Shown here piece after piece: positions 40,143 to 49,364 of a stretch of DNA of 64,000 nt. Numbering within the stretch: position 1 is the stretch's first letter; each line of letters begins with the position of its first letter. The notes beneath the pieces were generated by a model. The model had not been told where the DNA came from and made no database searches. It saw only the letters and a program-made list of their open reading frames with translations. Where the stretch lies: positions 248,001-312,000 of the forward strand of contig NZ_KQ949033.1 in the NCBI RefSeq assembly GCF_001514285.1. Direction: 5' to 3'. This DNA comes from Streptomyces sp. DSM 15324 (GTDB taxonomy: Bacteria; Actinomycetota; Actinomycetes; Streptomycetales; Streptomycetaceae). The translations under genes and the position numbers were made by a program.

Positions 40143-41759
40143 TCAGGCCGCGCCGGCGCGCGACGGCTGCGGACGACGGGTGGACGGCCGGCTCGGCAGG
40201 TGGGAGGTGACGAGAAGACTGGCCAGGGTGACGCCTCCGGCGGCGAGGATCCCCGCCTTCAGACCGTCGAGCTGGGCCGTGGCGTAGGACTCGGTCAGCG
40301 CGTCGACCTCGGCGGGCGGCAGCCCCGCCTGCTCGGCCGCCGAGCGCACCTGGTCGGTCGGCACGAAGGAGATCCCGGCCTCCAGGGCGACGCTCGTGCG
40401 CCGCACGGTCTCCTCGGACAGCCGGGGGTCGTTCTCCACCTGGGTGGTGAAGGCCTGGGCGAGCGCGCCGACGAGCAGGGACCCGATGAGTGCCGTGCCG
40501 AGCGCGGACCCGAGGTTCTGGGCGGTGAACTGCAGCCCGCCCGCCTCGCTGCGCTCCTCCTCGCCCACGCCGGACTGCACGACGTTGCCGAGCTGCGAGG
40601 CGAGCAGGCCCATCCCGATGCCGAGCAGCCCCATCGCGCAGCCGAACTGCACGTCGTCGATGTCCGGGTCGATGGTGGCCAGCAGCCAGACGATGGCGGC
40701 GAGCAGGATCAGCAGGGCGAGGCGGACCACCAGGCGCGCCCCCACCTTCCGCCCGAGCCGTGCGGCGAGCGTGGACGCCAGGAGCATCGTGGCGGAGACG
40801 GGCAGCAGGCGCAGTCCCGTCTCGAAGGCGTCGAAGCCCTGGACGATCTGGAGGTAGAGCGGGATGGCGAAGAACAGGCCGAGCAGGATGAGGTTCTGGC
40901 TGAGCAGACACAGCAGGCCGGAGCGCAGGGCGGGCCGGCGCAGCAGGTCGAGATGGACCAGGGGGTCCGTGTGGAGCCGCTCCCGGTGCCGTTCCCAGCG
41001 GACGAAGGCGGCCAGGACGGCGACGCCGAGGCCGATCACGAAGAGGGTCGGCGCGAACCCCAGGACGGTGAAGGGCGGGTTGCGCGGCTGCACCCAGCCC
41101 CAGGTGCCGCTCTGGAGCACCCCGAGCACGCCGAGCGCCAGGCCCACCGCCGAGAGCGCGGCGCCGATCCCGTCCAGCCGCGGCCTGGGCCCGGTCTGCG
41201 GGACGTCGGCGATCACCCGCCGGCAGGCGAGGATCGCCAGCACGACCACGACCTCCCCGGCGAAGACCAGCCGCCAGGTGAGGTACGTCGTCACCCAGCC
41301 GCCCAGCAGCGGTCCGACGGCGATGCCCGCGCCGGCGAGCCCGCCGATGACGCCGTACGCGACGGCCCGGTCCCGCCCCTGGTAGGAGGCGGCGACCAGG
41401 GCGGCCATGGCGGGCAGCACCATCGCGGCGCCCAGCCCCTCGATGACCGACCAGCCCAGGGCGAGGACCCACACGGTGGGGGCGACGGCGGTCAGGGCCG
41501 AGCCGACGGCGTAGACGGCGAGCCCGAACAGGAACATCCGGCGCCGTCCGAGGATGTCCCCGAGTCTGCCGCCCACGATCATGAAGGCCGCCATGACCAG
41601 CGCGTACAGCGTGATGACGGCCTGGATGGCGGTCACCTCGGTGTCGAAGTCCTCGACCAGCCGGCTGATGGAGACGTTCATGACGGACGTGTCCAGCACC
41701 ATCAGGAACTGGGCCGTACCGAGGACGATCAGAGCCCGCCAGTGTGCCACGGTGTCCAC
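40143..41759 (-). CDS. MFS transporter, DHA2 (14-helix) drug exporter
   Basis: A 538-aa protein with 14 predicted helices. Motif A is GGRLGDILGRRRMF; motif D1 is FLMVLDTSVMNVSISRL; motif C-like GLAGAGIAVGPLLGGWVTTYLTWRLVF marks drug/proton antiporters. A soluble segment with LSEETVRRTSVALEAG precedes the last helix, as in many actinomycete EmrB/QacA relatives. GTG at 41759. It stands between the injection-system operon and the small membrane genes; a 23-bp motif copy lies 97-119 bp upstream. Confidence 0.92.
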   Translation of the reverse strand: MDTVAHWRALIVLGTAQFLMVLDTSVMNVSISRLVEDFDTEVTAIQAVITLYALVMAAFMIVGGRLGDILGRRRMFLFGLAVYAVGSALTAVAPTVWVLALGWSVIEGLGAAMVLPAMAALVAASYQGRDRAVAYGVIGGLAGAGIAVGPLLGGWVTTYLTWRLVFAGEVVVVLAILACRRVIADVPQTGPRPRLDGIGAALSAVGLALGVLGVLQSGTWGWVQPRNPPFTVLGFAPTLFVIGLGVAVLAAFVRWERHRERLHTDPLVHLDLLRRPALRSGLLCLLSQNLILLGLFFAIPLYLQIVQGFDAFETGLRLLPVSATMLLASTLAARLGRKVGARLVVRLALLILLAAIVWLLATIDPDIDDVQFGCAMGLLGIGMGLLASQLGNVVQSGVGEEERSEAGGLQFTAQNLGSALGTALIGSLLVGALAQAFTTQVENDPRLSEETVRRTSVALEAGISFVPTDQVRSAAEQAGLPPAEVDALTESYATAQLDGLKAGILAAGGVTLASLLVTSHLPSRPSTRRPQPSRAGAA

Positions 41760-41855
41760 CTCGCCGAGTCGGCCCGGGACGCCGGTGGGCGTGGGCCGGG
41801 CGGCGGCCGCGACCGACCGGCCGCCCCTCCATCGCAGCTCAGGGGCGCGTGGGGT

Positions 41856-41878
41856 GCCTCACCCGTCACGGGCGAGTC
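41856..41878 (-). promoter_or_regulatory. 23-bp dyad motif, copy 3
   Basis: Minus strand: GACTCGCC, seven bases, GGGTGAGG, C; two differences from copies 1 and 2 in the left arm. Lies between the DUF6519-like gene's stop and the MFS start, so it marks the boundary after the injection-system operon. Confidence 0.5.
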
Positions 41879-41913
41879 TGCGCGGGACATCCCGGGCGGG
41901 TCCTTCCGGCGGG

Positions 41914-43335
41914 TCATTCCGTGAGCTGCCGGAAGACCTTCCTCAGGTCCTGGGCCTGTCCCTCGTCGATCCATGCCAGCGGCGCGTAGTGGTAGGCGAC
42001 GCCCGCCGGGCGCGCCAGCAGGGGCCGCCCCCCGGCGTCCGTGGGCCATTCGACGGCGCCGGTGACGGTGCGGGCGGCGAAGGTCCAGTGGTCGCCGGAG
42101 ACGTACTGCCCGCACGGCGCGAAGTAGATCTGCACCCCGTCCTCCAGGTCGAGCCACTCGCCCTCGACCAGCCTGACCGCGCCGCCCTCCAGCCGGGGCA
42201 CGCCGCGACGACGGCTCTCCGGCTGGTCCCAGCGCCGCAGATACGGATGGCGCCCCGGCTGCCGGCCGACCGTGGGGTCCGGTTCCCCGGACAGGCGCAC
42301 CCGCCGCCCGGGCAGGTCGATCTCGACCACCTGGAGCAGGTCGTGGATCTCACCGCGCCCGTCGGAGGCGTCGTCGCCGATCTCGACGAAGTCGCCGACG
42401 TCCAGGTCGAGCTTGTCGTCGCGGCCCAGCGCCTCCAGCGTGACCCAGTCATCGACCGCGGTCAGCGGCAGCACCACCGAGCCGTTCTCGCGCGACCACT
42501 TGTACGACGCCTCGCCGGCCTCACCCCCGCGGTGGATCTCCACCCGGTAGAGCTGGTTCTCCGGTCCGCGGTAGCGGGCGTCCGGCGCGACCGCGCAGGG
42601 ATCGTTCTCGGTCCGCGCCGGCCGCTCGGCGCGCGCGGCGAGCCGGCAGGTGCGGTCCCGCCGCTCGGCGACCCACGCGTCGAACGCTCCCGCGGGGTCA
42701 CAGCGCTGGTCCTCCCCCAGCTGGAGGGGCAGCACCTCCCAGTCGGCCCGGACCCGCGCCGTGGTGTCGGGCAGCGCGGCGCCGAGCGCGGTCTCCCGCA
42801 GCAGGGGGTCCTGGACGGCCGTCACCAGCCGGTCGCGCACCCGCAGGTAGGCGAGGAACGGGCCGGACGGCAGCTCGTCCTCGTCCCGCTCGGCGTCGCG
42901 GTGGGCGTACGGCTGGTCCCAGTACGTCCACGCCGGGTCTCTCCCGGTGCTGTCGGCGGTCCTCGCCCCGGCCTTCACGGCCGTGTCCGGGTGGGCGCGC
43001 CCCGCGTCGGTCGGCCGGCCGCCGCACTCCTCCACCGCCGGCAGCGGCTCGGGGCGGGTGGCGTCGACCGGGATTCCGTCCACGTAGTAGCGGCCGGGAG
43101 CGATCGTGAGCGAGGCCTTCTCGCCCTCGGCCTCGGGGGCGTACTCGATCCGGAATCCGTCGCCGGGCCCGCCGTGCCGGCCGATCAGGTCGGCGGCCAG
43201 GGCCCGGTCGGCCGCGAGCGCGAGCTCCGCCTGCTCGTTGGCCTCGGCGTCCAGCAGCACCCGGCCCTGCTGGCTGACGACCGCGACGTAGTGCTCCTGC
43301 GGCCGGTACGTCCGACGCGAGAAATCGCCGTGCAT
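41914..43335 (-). CDS. DUF6519-like tail-associated protein, last gene of the injection-system operon
   Basis: A 473-aa protein starting MHGDFSRRTYRPQEHYVAVV, then QQGRVLLDAEANEQAEL, the opening shared by DUF6519 proteins, which start with a G-D-F-S-R ... Q-G-R-V-x-L-D-x-D-(W/E)-N-E-Q pattern. Later blocks, YRVEIHRGG and ASYKWSRENGSVV, are beta-rich, as in phage tail fibre bases. Found next to baseplate genes in several tail-like systems as I recall. Likely a baseplate-bound adaptor or receptor-binding part (inference). ATG at 43335 after GGAGGGAAGG. Confidence 0.75.
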   Translation of the reverse strand: MHGDFSRRTYRPQEHYVAVVSQQGRVLLDAEANEQAELALAADRALAADLIGRHGGPGDGFRIEYAPEAEGEKASLTIAPGRYYVDGIPVDATRPEPLPAVEECGGRPTDAGRAHPDTAVKAGARTADSTGRDPAWTYWDQPYAHRDAERDEDELPSGPFLAYLRVRDRLVTAVQDPLLRETALGAALPDTTARVRADWEVLPLQLGEDQRCDPAGAFDAWVAERRDRTCRLAARAERPARTENDPCAVAPDARYRGPENQLYRVEIHRGGEAGEASYKWSRENGSVVLPLTAVDDWVTLEALGRDDKLDLDVGDFVEIGDDASDGRGEIHDLLQVVEIDLPGRRVRLSGEPDPTVGRQPGRHPYLRRWDQPESRRRGVPRLEGGAVRLVEGEWLDLEDGVQIYFAPCGQYVSGDHWTFAARTVTGAVEWPTDAGGRPLLARPAGVAYHYAPLAWIDEGQAQDLRKVFRQLTE

Positions 43336-43371
43336 CCTTGCCTTCCCTCCGAATCGTCGAGTGACGTCGTG

Positions 43372-45576
43372 TCAGTTGACCGGGACGGTCCCGGCGTCCA
43401 GGCCGGCCGGCGAGAACTCCGCGAGCCGCGCCCGCAGGTTGTCCTCCCGCTGCGGCTGGAACAGGTCGTGCAGCACCCCCAGCTCGGAGCCGTCGTCCGC
43501 GCCCCGGGCGATCTCCACCGCGCAGGACGGCGCGAGCCGGAGGTAGGCCGGGGCCCCGTACCACCCGGCGGTGAACCGCGGCCGCACCCGCGCGGCCTCC
43601 AGCGAGCGCAACCGGGGCAGGTCCGCCGGGTCCACGTCACCGGACTCGGCGAGCCGCCGCAGGTCCTCCGCGACCAGATCCGGCTGGCAGTGGTGGCGCG
43701 GCGGTGTGCGCGAGCCCGGCGGCACGTAGCAGTACCGCAGGCAGCCGATCCCCCGCCGCGCCACGTGCATCAGGCCGTCGAAGACCGCGTTCTCGCCCAG
43801 CCGGACCGCGTGCGCGTGGACCTCGCCGATCACTGTCGAGCGCCGTACCGTCAGCTCCGCGTGGGCGTGGCGGCAGTCCGGCGCGGACACCGCCTCGCGG
43901 TCCGCGGCCGTCGCGTCCAGCACCGAGTCGGTGACGCACACCGTGACGGGGTCGGTCCCGGCCTCGTCGTTCACCACGAGGATCGACCCGACGACGCTGT
44001 GCGCGATCTCCACGCACGCCGTGGTGTTCTCCAGCACCAGGCTGGGCTCCTCCGGGTGGGTGGGGCGGCAGTGCGGCTCCAGCGACCATCCGGGCACCAG
44101 CGTCGAGTGCCGTACGACGACCGCGCCCATCGGCCCGGTCACGCTGACCCCGCGGCCGGTGACCAGCAGCCCGTCGAGCACGAACCGCGGCGGCGGCCGG
44201 TCGTCGCCCTCGCGCGGGCGGAGCGCCCGGATCTGCAACGAGTCCGGGCGGTTGCTGTACCAGTCCAGCAGCCGCAGCACCGGCCGCGTGCGCTCCGCGC
44301 CGCGCACCTCCAGCCGGTCCCCCGGCGACAGCACGAACTCCAGCTGCTCCTGGTACGCCCCGGAGTCCGCGATCTCGATCACCGCCTCCGGCCGGCCGCC
44401 GTCGCGGTTGTCGCGCTGCCAGGCCGCGTAGGCCGGCTGGATCCGCTCGAACTCCTCGTGGGGCCCGACCCGGTACACCTTCGCCGCACCCGGCGTGGTC
44501 ACGTCCCGCGGGTACTCCCCGCCGCCGAGGTCGGACGGCTGGAGGAAGTGGTAGCTCACCCAGACCCCGCGGCGCGGCGCCGAGCGCGCCCCGAACACGA
44601 TCCGCCCGAGCTCCGGGTCGACCACCACCTGGCCGCGCCGCGCCCGGTAGAACCAGCCGGACAGGTCGGCCACCACGATGTCGCCCTGCGGCACCGGGTC
44701 CGGGTGCCCGTCCCGCCAGATCGCGAAGCTCTTGTCCCGGCCGTAGAAGTCCGGCAGCCGGTCGGCCAGTTCGCGCCGGGTGATCGGCGCCGGCACGTGC
44801 TCCCGTCCCGCGAGGTGCTCCGGGGAGGGCTCGGGCACCGGCCTGGTCGCCAGCGGCACGTCGTTGCCGAGGATCGAGAACGTGAACTGGTTGCGCGCCC
44901 GGTCGATGCAGTACGCCGGTGCGTGGGTCAGCGGCTGCGGCTTCAGCCGCCACACGTACGCCCCGACGTTCGCCGGCCGGTACCGGCCCTGCCGCCGGGC
45001 CGAGCCGATGCGCGCGGCCTCGGCGAACCGGCCCTGCGTCTCGAACGGCCCGCCGATCCCCACCAGGGCCGCGTCGTCGCGCACGTCGACCAGCCCCGGC
45101 GCCGCCCGGGCCCGCCGCACCGCCGCCTCGTCCGAGGACGGGTACAGCCTGATCGGCTGGTCGCGCAGGAGCAGCCGGTGGAACTCGACCGCCCGCGACG
45201 GCCAGTCCGCCACCGACGACGCCAGCTCCTCCAGCATGGGCAGCGTCCCCTTGCGCCGCCGGGACGCGACCGTCGCGGCGACGTCCCGGCGCGGCGCCAG
45301 CCGGGCCACCAACCGGTCGGTGGCCGCCGTCGCGAGCGCCTCCTCGTGCCCGGGCAGCAGCCGGTAGCCCACCAGATCGCCCAGATAGGGAACGGCCCAG
45401 CTCTCGGCCGTCTCCACGAACCAGTTGTCGTACAGCCGCTCCAGGTCGCTCTGCACCAGGTCGACCTGTTCGCCGATCACCGCGAGCAGCGCCCGCAGCG
45501 CGGCCCCGTGGCCGGCGTCGGTCTTGCGGATGTGCAGCGCGATCAGCTCGCTCAGTCGGTCCGGCCTGCGGCTCAC
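43372..45576 (-). CDS. Phage tail protein (gpI-like head) with beta-helix region
   Basis: A 734-aa protein. The N-terminal ~200 residues, with DRLSELIALHIRKTDAGHGAALRALLAVIGEQVDLVQSDLERLYDNWFVETAESWAVPYLGDLVGYRLL, match the tail protein I type found after baseplate J genes. The part around residues 430-610 repeats short strands such as VVVRHSTLVPGWSL, VEIAHSVVGSILV, VCVTDSVLDAT and LTVRRSTVIGEVH, i.e. a right-handed beta-helix. So it joins a baseplate anchor to a fibre-like module. GTG at 45576 overlaps the stop of the upstream J-like gene. Confidence 0.8.
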   Translation of the reverse strand: MSRRPDRLSELIALHIRKTDAGHGAALRALLAVIGEQVDLVQSDLERLYDNWFVETAESWAVPYLGDLVGYRLLPGHEEALATAATDRLVARLAPRRDVAATVASRRRKGTLPMLEELASSVADWPSRAVEFHRLLLRDQPIRLYPSSDEAAVRRARAAPGLVDVRDDAALVGIGGPFETQGRFAEAARIGSARRQGRYRPANVGAYVWRLKPQPLTHAPAYCIDRARNQFTFSILGNDVPLATRPVPEPSPEHLAGREHVPAPITRRELADRLPDFYGRDKSFAIWRDGHPDPVPQGDIVVADLSGWFYRARRGQVVVDPELGRIVFGARSAPRRGVWVSYHFLQPSDLGGGEYPRDVTTPGAAKVYRVGPHEEFERIQPAYAAWQRDNRDGGRPEAVIEIADSGAYQEQLEFVLSPGDRLEVRGAERTRPVLRLLDWYSNRPDSLQIRALRPREGDDRPPPRFVLDGLLVTGRGVSVTGPMGAVVVRHSTLVPGWSLEPHCRPTHPEEPSLVLENTTACVEIAHSVVGSILVVNDEAGTDPVTVCVTDSVLDATAADREAVSAPDCRHAHAELTVRRSTVIGEVHAHAVRLGENAVFDGLMHVARRGIGCLRYCYVPPGSRTPPRHHCQPDLVAEDLRRLAESGDVDPADLPRLRSLEAARVRPRFTAGWYGAPAYLRLAPSCAVEIARGADDGSELGVLHDLFQPQREDNLRARLAEFSPAGLDAGTVPVN

Positions 45577-48500
45577 CCGCGTACCTCCTTCAGGATCAGC
45601 GTGGTCGGGACGGCGGGGGACAGCAGCACCAGCTGCGCGGGCCGGACGCCGGCGAACACCACCACACGGCTGCCCGCCGGCAGCGGCTCGGCCGGGGGCA
45701 GACCCGGGTTCAGCCGCAGCAGCTCGGCGACCGTGATGCCGGCCTGCGCGGCGACCGAGGTCAGCGACTCGCGGTAGGACGCGGGGTCGCCGCCCTCGGG
45801 CGCCCGTACGTCGTGGTACTCGACCGTGTGGGCCGCCGGCCGGGCCGGCACCGTGGCGTTCGCCGTGGTCAGCGTGGCCGCCAGGTCCCGGAGCCCGGCA
45901 GGCGTCATGCTGCCCGGGACACCGGCGAACACGTCCACGTCGACGTACTCGACGCCCGGCACCGCCTGCGCGGCGGCGATCGCCTCGGACAGGTACGCGC
46001 TCTGGCCCAGTTCGCGGTGGTCGAACCCGAGCCGTTCCAGCAGCGCGCGTCGTACCTGCGGCTCCACCAGGTCGTAGGAGTGGTCCGGCGCGATCCTCAG
46101 CCCGGCCGACATCACCAGCAGCACCAGCTCGCGCACGTCCACCCGGACCGGCAGCTGCGGGTCGCCGTACAGGGCGAGCGCGGAGCGCAGCGAGCGGACG
46201 ATCTCGCCGTCCTCGTCCAGGGTGATGTCCCCGGCGCCCGCGATGGTGACGTGCATCAGCTCGCGGCCGGCGTAGATCCGCCGGGCCGCGGCCCGGCCGA
46301 TCCCGGCCCGCGACCGGGTGAAGTCCTCGTAGTCGGTGATCCCGACCAGCCGGTCCAGCGCCGCCACCGCGAGCGGGATCTGCCGCCGGGTCTGCCGCAG
46401 CCCGTCCGGGTCGGCCCCGCCGCCGGCCGGCAGCGGGTTGGTGACCCCGGTGACGCCCAGCGGGCGGGTCAGCGGCGTGGTCACGGTGCCCGCGGCGACA
46501 TTGCCCGCGGCGCCGATCCCCACCCGGTAGCGGGCCCGGACGTTCTCGTGGCCGGTGGACAGCCGTGCGCCGTGCACACCGTCGCCGAAGCCGACCGTCG
46601 TGCGGCCGTCCTCGCCGGTGCCGGTGACGTAGACCTTCGCGGTCGGCGGCTGCCCGGCGAGGCTGTCCACCTCCTGCCACAGCACCCCGTCGACCCGTAC
46701 CTGGAGCGTGCTGCGGGCGCCGCGCGGGTTGTCGGCCGGCAGCCAGGTCAGCGGTGCGGCGAACAGCGTGAAGCTCTGCCCGGCCTGCCCCGCGTCGCCG
46801 GTGCCGACCGGTTCGTCCCGGGTGGCGCCGGCGTCGGCCCGTACGACGTTGCCGTGGATCGTCACCGTCGTACGGCGGTAGCTGTACGCCAGCGGTCCGG
46901 CGAGGGTGAGCGTGGTGTGGACCGGCTCGCCGGGCCTGGCCGGGTCGACGGCGTGGGAGACACCGGCGACCATCGCGAGTTCGGCGGCCCGCACCCCGGG
47001 GGTGGCCGGGATGTCGGTGCGCTCGCCGGCCACGATCACCCAGCGGCCCGGTTCCAGCTCGTCGTACAGCTCGGCCAGCTCGACGACCGTGCCGGCCACG
47101 TCCTCGGGGATCGGCTCGGTGGCGACGGTGAGCGGCTCGCCGCCCGCGTACACCGTGGTCCTGCGGATCTGCGACAGCTGGGTGTCCTCGGGGCCGAGCC
47201 ACGCGTCCGCCAGGGTCAGCTCGGTGACCTTGCCGGTGATGCCGAAGTCGGCCTGGGAGACCACCCGGGCGCTCTCGACGCGGGTGATCAGCCGCTGGAG
47301 CGACGGCACGGCGCCGGGCCGCTCGACGACGACCCAGCTCTGCGGCCCGATGCCCGGGTACACGGCGTCCAGGACGAGGACCTTCGCCGACACCGTGCTG
47401 GTGGTGGTCAGCGCGACCGTGGCCCGGTCCGGGTCGTCGGTCCGCTCGGCCCGGCCGAGGACGACGTTGACGCCGCCGTGGGTGGTGGTCTCCTCGTCGC
47501 CGGGCTGGAGGTCCTCGACGACCGGCGCCGGGTCGGTGCCGAAGGCCGGGGCGACCTCGACGGTGATCCTGCCGTGCGGTGTTCCGCTGTCCGGCTTCGG
47601 TCCGGTGAACGTCACCGTGCGCGCGACCTCGTTGCCCCAGCACTGCAGGGTCACGGTGGCCGGTGCGCCGGCCGGTGTCGTGGTGGTGACCCAGACGCCC
47701 AGCGGCCCCACCTGGACGAAACCGTCGAACGGCAGCGGCTGGGCGTCGCCGACCGGGCTGCCCGACTCGATCCACCGGGGGACGAGTGTCTTCGGCCTGC
47801 CGTCCTCGTACTCGACGGTGAGCGTGAGCGATTTCGATCCGGTCAGCGGCCAGTCGACGTACCCGACGATCCGCCCGTTCCGGTCGTACTGCGGCTGTTG
47901 CGGCGCGGTCGCGCCGAACGGCGTCGCCACCGTGCGCATCGCCTGGAGTCCGGCGAGCGGCAGCGGCCTGGTGAGGTGGACGTGGCGCCAGGCCTCGTAC
48001 AGCGAGGCGAGCCGCGGGTCGAGCGCGGTCAGCAGGCGGACACCGGCGTCGGAGCCGGTGCCGAACACGTTCGCCGGGTCCAGCCGCAGCGCGCGGGCGG
48101 ACGACGGCTGGGGCGTGGGCGGCTTGCGCAGCGAGCCGAGCAGCGCGGCCAGTCCGAGCAGTGCGGGGTCCTCGGAGCGGGCCAGGGCGAGCCGGTCGAA
48201 CAGGGTCGGGTTCCCGTCGTCCGCCGGGGGCCGGTCCTGCTCGGGCTCCAGCAGGCCGGCCTGCGCGCGCATCGCGCTCAGGTCCGTGCGCAGCGCGGCG
48301 AGGAAGCCGTGCACCGCCGGGTAGGGGGCTGCCGCCGCCAGCGACTCCTCCAGCAGGTGCAGCGCGGTGTCGAGCGCCCGCGCGAACCCGGTCGGGGTGG
48401 TGATCGCGTCCGGGTCGCCGCCGTCCCCGTCGAGGCCGGGGGTGCCGCCGGGGACGGCTCCGACGGCGGGCTCCGCCGGCAGCCGGTCGCGCAGCGGCAC

Positions 48501-49364
48501 GAGGACGGTGTCGACATAGCGCCGGACGATCCGGCTGTCGCGGTACGTGTCGTCCGCCGCCAGCTCGGCGACCTTGTGCCGGAACCCGTCCTCCAGGGCG
48601 GCGAGCGTCGGCGGTTTCGCGCCCGGCATCAGCACCGAGGTGATCCCCTCGGCCGCGTCGACGGTGCTCGTCTGCACCACGTCGAGCGCCTGCCGCCCCG
48701 GTTCGGTGCCGAACACGAACAGCAGCCGGTCACCGGTCTGCAGCCGCGCCCCCGCGCCGGCCAGGTGCACCTCGCGCCGGTCGATCGTGCGGTCCGCCCG
48801 CAGCCGTACCGGGTAGGGCCGCCGCAGCCGCACCTTCAGGTCGTTCCAGGCCGACCGGGCCGCGAGGTCCTCGACGGTCTCGAAGGACTGCGGCTCCTCG
48901 CCCGTGCCCGGCACGCTCTGCGCCCGCGACCCGGCGGGGATCGTCACCGCGCGGTCGCGGTCCACCTGGTAGGCGAGGTACACGCCCGCGCCGACGCCGG
49001 GCCGCGGCGTGTGCCCCAGCAGCCGGCCGAACAGCAGCAGCGAGTCCGCCCGGGTCGCGGTGCGCAGGTAGCCCTCGTTCGCCACCCGCTCGGTGTGGAA
49101 CCCGAGCAGGTCGCCCAGCACCGCCCACGCGTCCAGCCAGGCGAGCGCCGGGTCGTCCGGGGTGCGCACCAGCAGGTCGCGCAGCTCCGGGTAGGCCGGG
49201 CCGGACAGCCGCGCCAGCGTCGACGACCAGAACGCGTGGTGGTCGCCGGTCCGGTACGCGATCTGCGGCAGCCCCGGCGGGTTCACCCGGCTGAACGGCG
49301 TCTGCAGCCCCGTTCCGGTGCAGCAGTCCCCGCCTGCGGCGCCGCATCGGCAGCCCCCGGTCAT
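45573..49364 (-). CDS. Large baseplate-J-like protein with C-terminal LysM-like domain
   Basis: A 1263-aa putative baseplate assembly protein. The N-terminus is Cys-rich (MTGGCRCGAAGGDCCTGTG). Residues about 60-130, PAYPELRDLLVRTPDDPALAWLDAWAVLGDLLGFHTERVANEGYL, are the baseplate-J head; GEDGRTTVGFGDGVHGARLSTG near 930 and NPLPAGGGADPDGLRQTRRQIP are the J core. After PAAHTVEYHDV comes SLTSVAAQAGITVAELLRLNPGLPPAEPLPAGSRVVVF, a LysM-like module. In phage and eCIS tails J proteins form the wedge ring. ATG at 49364 overlaps the previous stop (ATGA). Confidence 0.85.
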   Translation of the reverse strand: MTGGCRCGAAGGDCCTGTGLQTPFSRVNPPGLPQIAYRTGDHHAFWSSTLARLSGPAYPELRDLLVRTPDDPALAWLDAWAVLGDLLGFHTERVANEGYLRTATRADSLLLFGRLLGHTPRPGVGAGVYLAYQVDRDRAVTIPAGSRAQSVPGTGEEPQSFETVEDLAARSAWNDLKVRLRRPYPVRLRADRTIDRREVHLAGAGARLQTGDRLLFVFGTEPGRQALDVVQTSTVDAAEGITSVLMPGAKPPTLAALEDGFRHKVAELAADDTYRDSRIVRRYVDTVLVPLRDRLPAEPAVGAVPGGTPGLDGDGGDPDAITTPTGFARALDTALHLLEESLAAAAPYPAVHGFLAALRTDLSAMRAQAGLLEPEQDRPPADDGNPTLFDRLALARSEDPALLGLAALLGSLRKPPTPQPSSARALRLDPANVFGTGSDAGVRLLTALDPRLASLYEAWRHVHLTRPLPLAGLQAMRTVATPFGATAPQQPQYDRNGRIVGYVDWPLTGSKSLTLTVEYEDGRPKTLVPRWIESGSPVGDAQPLPFDGFVQVGPLGVWVTTTTPAGAPATVTLQCWGNEVARTVTFTGPKPDSGTPHGRITVEVAPAFGTDPAPVVEDLQPGDEETTTHGGVNVVLGRAERTDDPDRATVALTTTSTVSAKVLVLDAVYPGIGPQSWVVVERPGAVPSLQRLITRVESARVVSQADFGITGKVTELTLADAWLGPEDTQLSQIRRTTVYAGGEPLTVATEPIPEDVAGTVVELAELYDELEPGRWVIVAGERTDIPATPGVRAAELAMVAGVSHAVDPARPGEPVHTTLTLAGPLAYSYRRTTVTIHGNVVRADAGATRDEPVGTGDAGQAGQSFTLFAAPLTWLPADNPRGARSTLQVRVDGVLWQEVDSLAGQPPTAKVYVTGTGEDGRTTVGFGDGVHGARLSTGHENVRARYRVGIGAAGNVAAGTVTTPLTRPLGVTGVTNPLPAGGGADPDGLRQTRRQIPLAVAALDRLVGITDYEDFTRSRAGIGRAAARRIYAGRELMHVTIAGAGDITLDEDGEIVRSLRSALALYGDPQLPVRVDVRELVLLVMSAGLRIAPDHSYDLVEPQVRRALLERLGFDHRELGQSAYLSEAIAAAQAVPGVEYVDVDVFAGVPGSMTPAGLRDLAATLTTANATVPARPAAHTVEYHDVRAPEGGDPASYRESLTSVAAQAGITVAELLRLNPGLPPAEPLPAGSRVVVFAGVRPAQLVLLSPAVPTTLILKEVRG

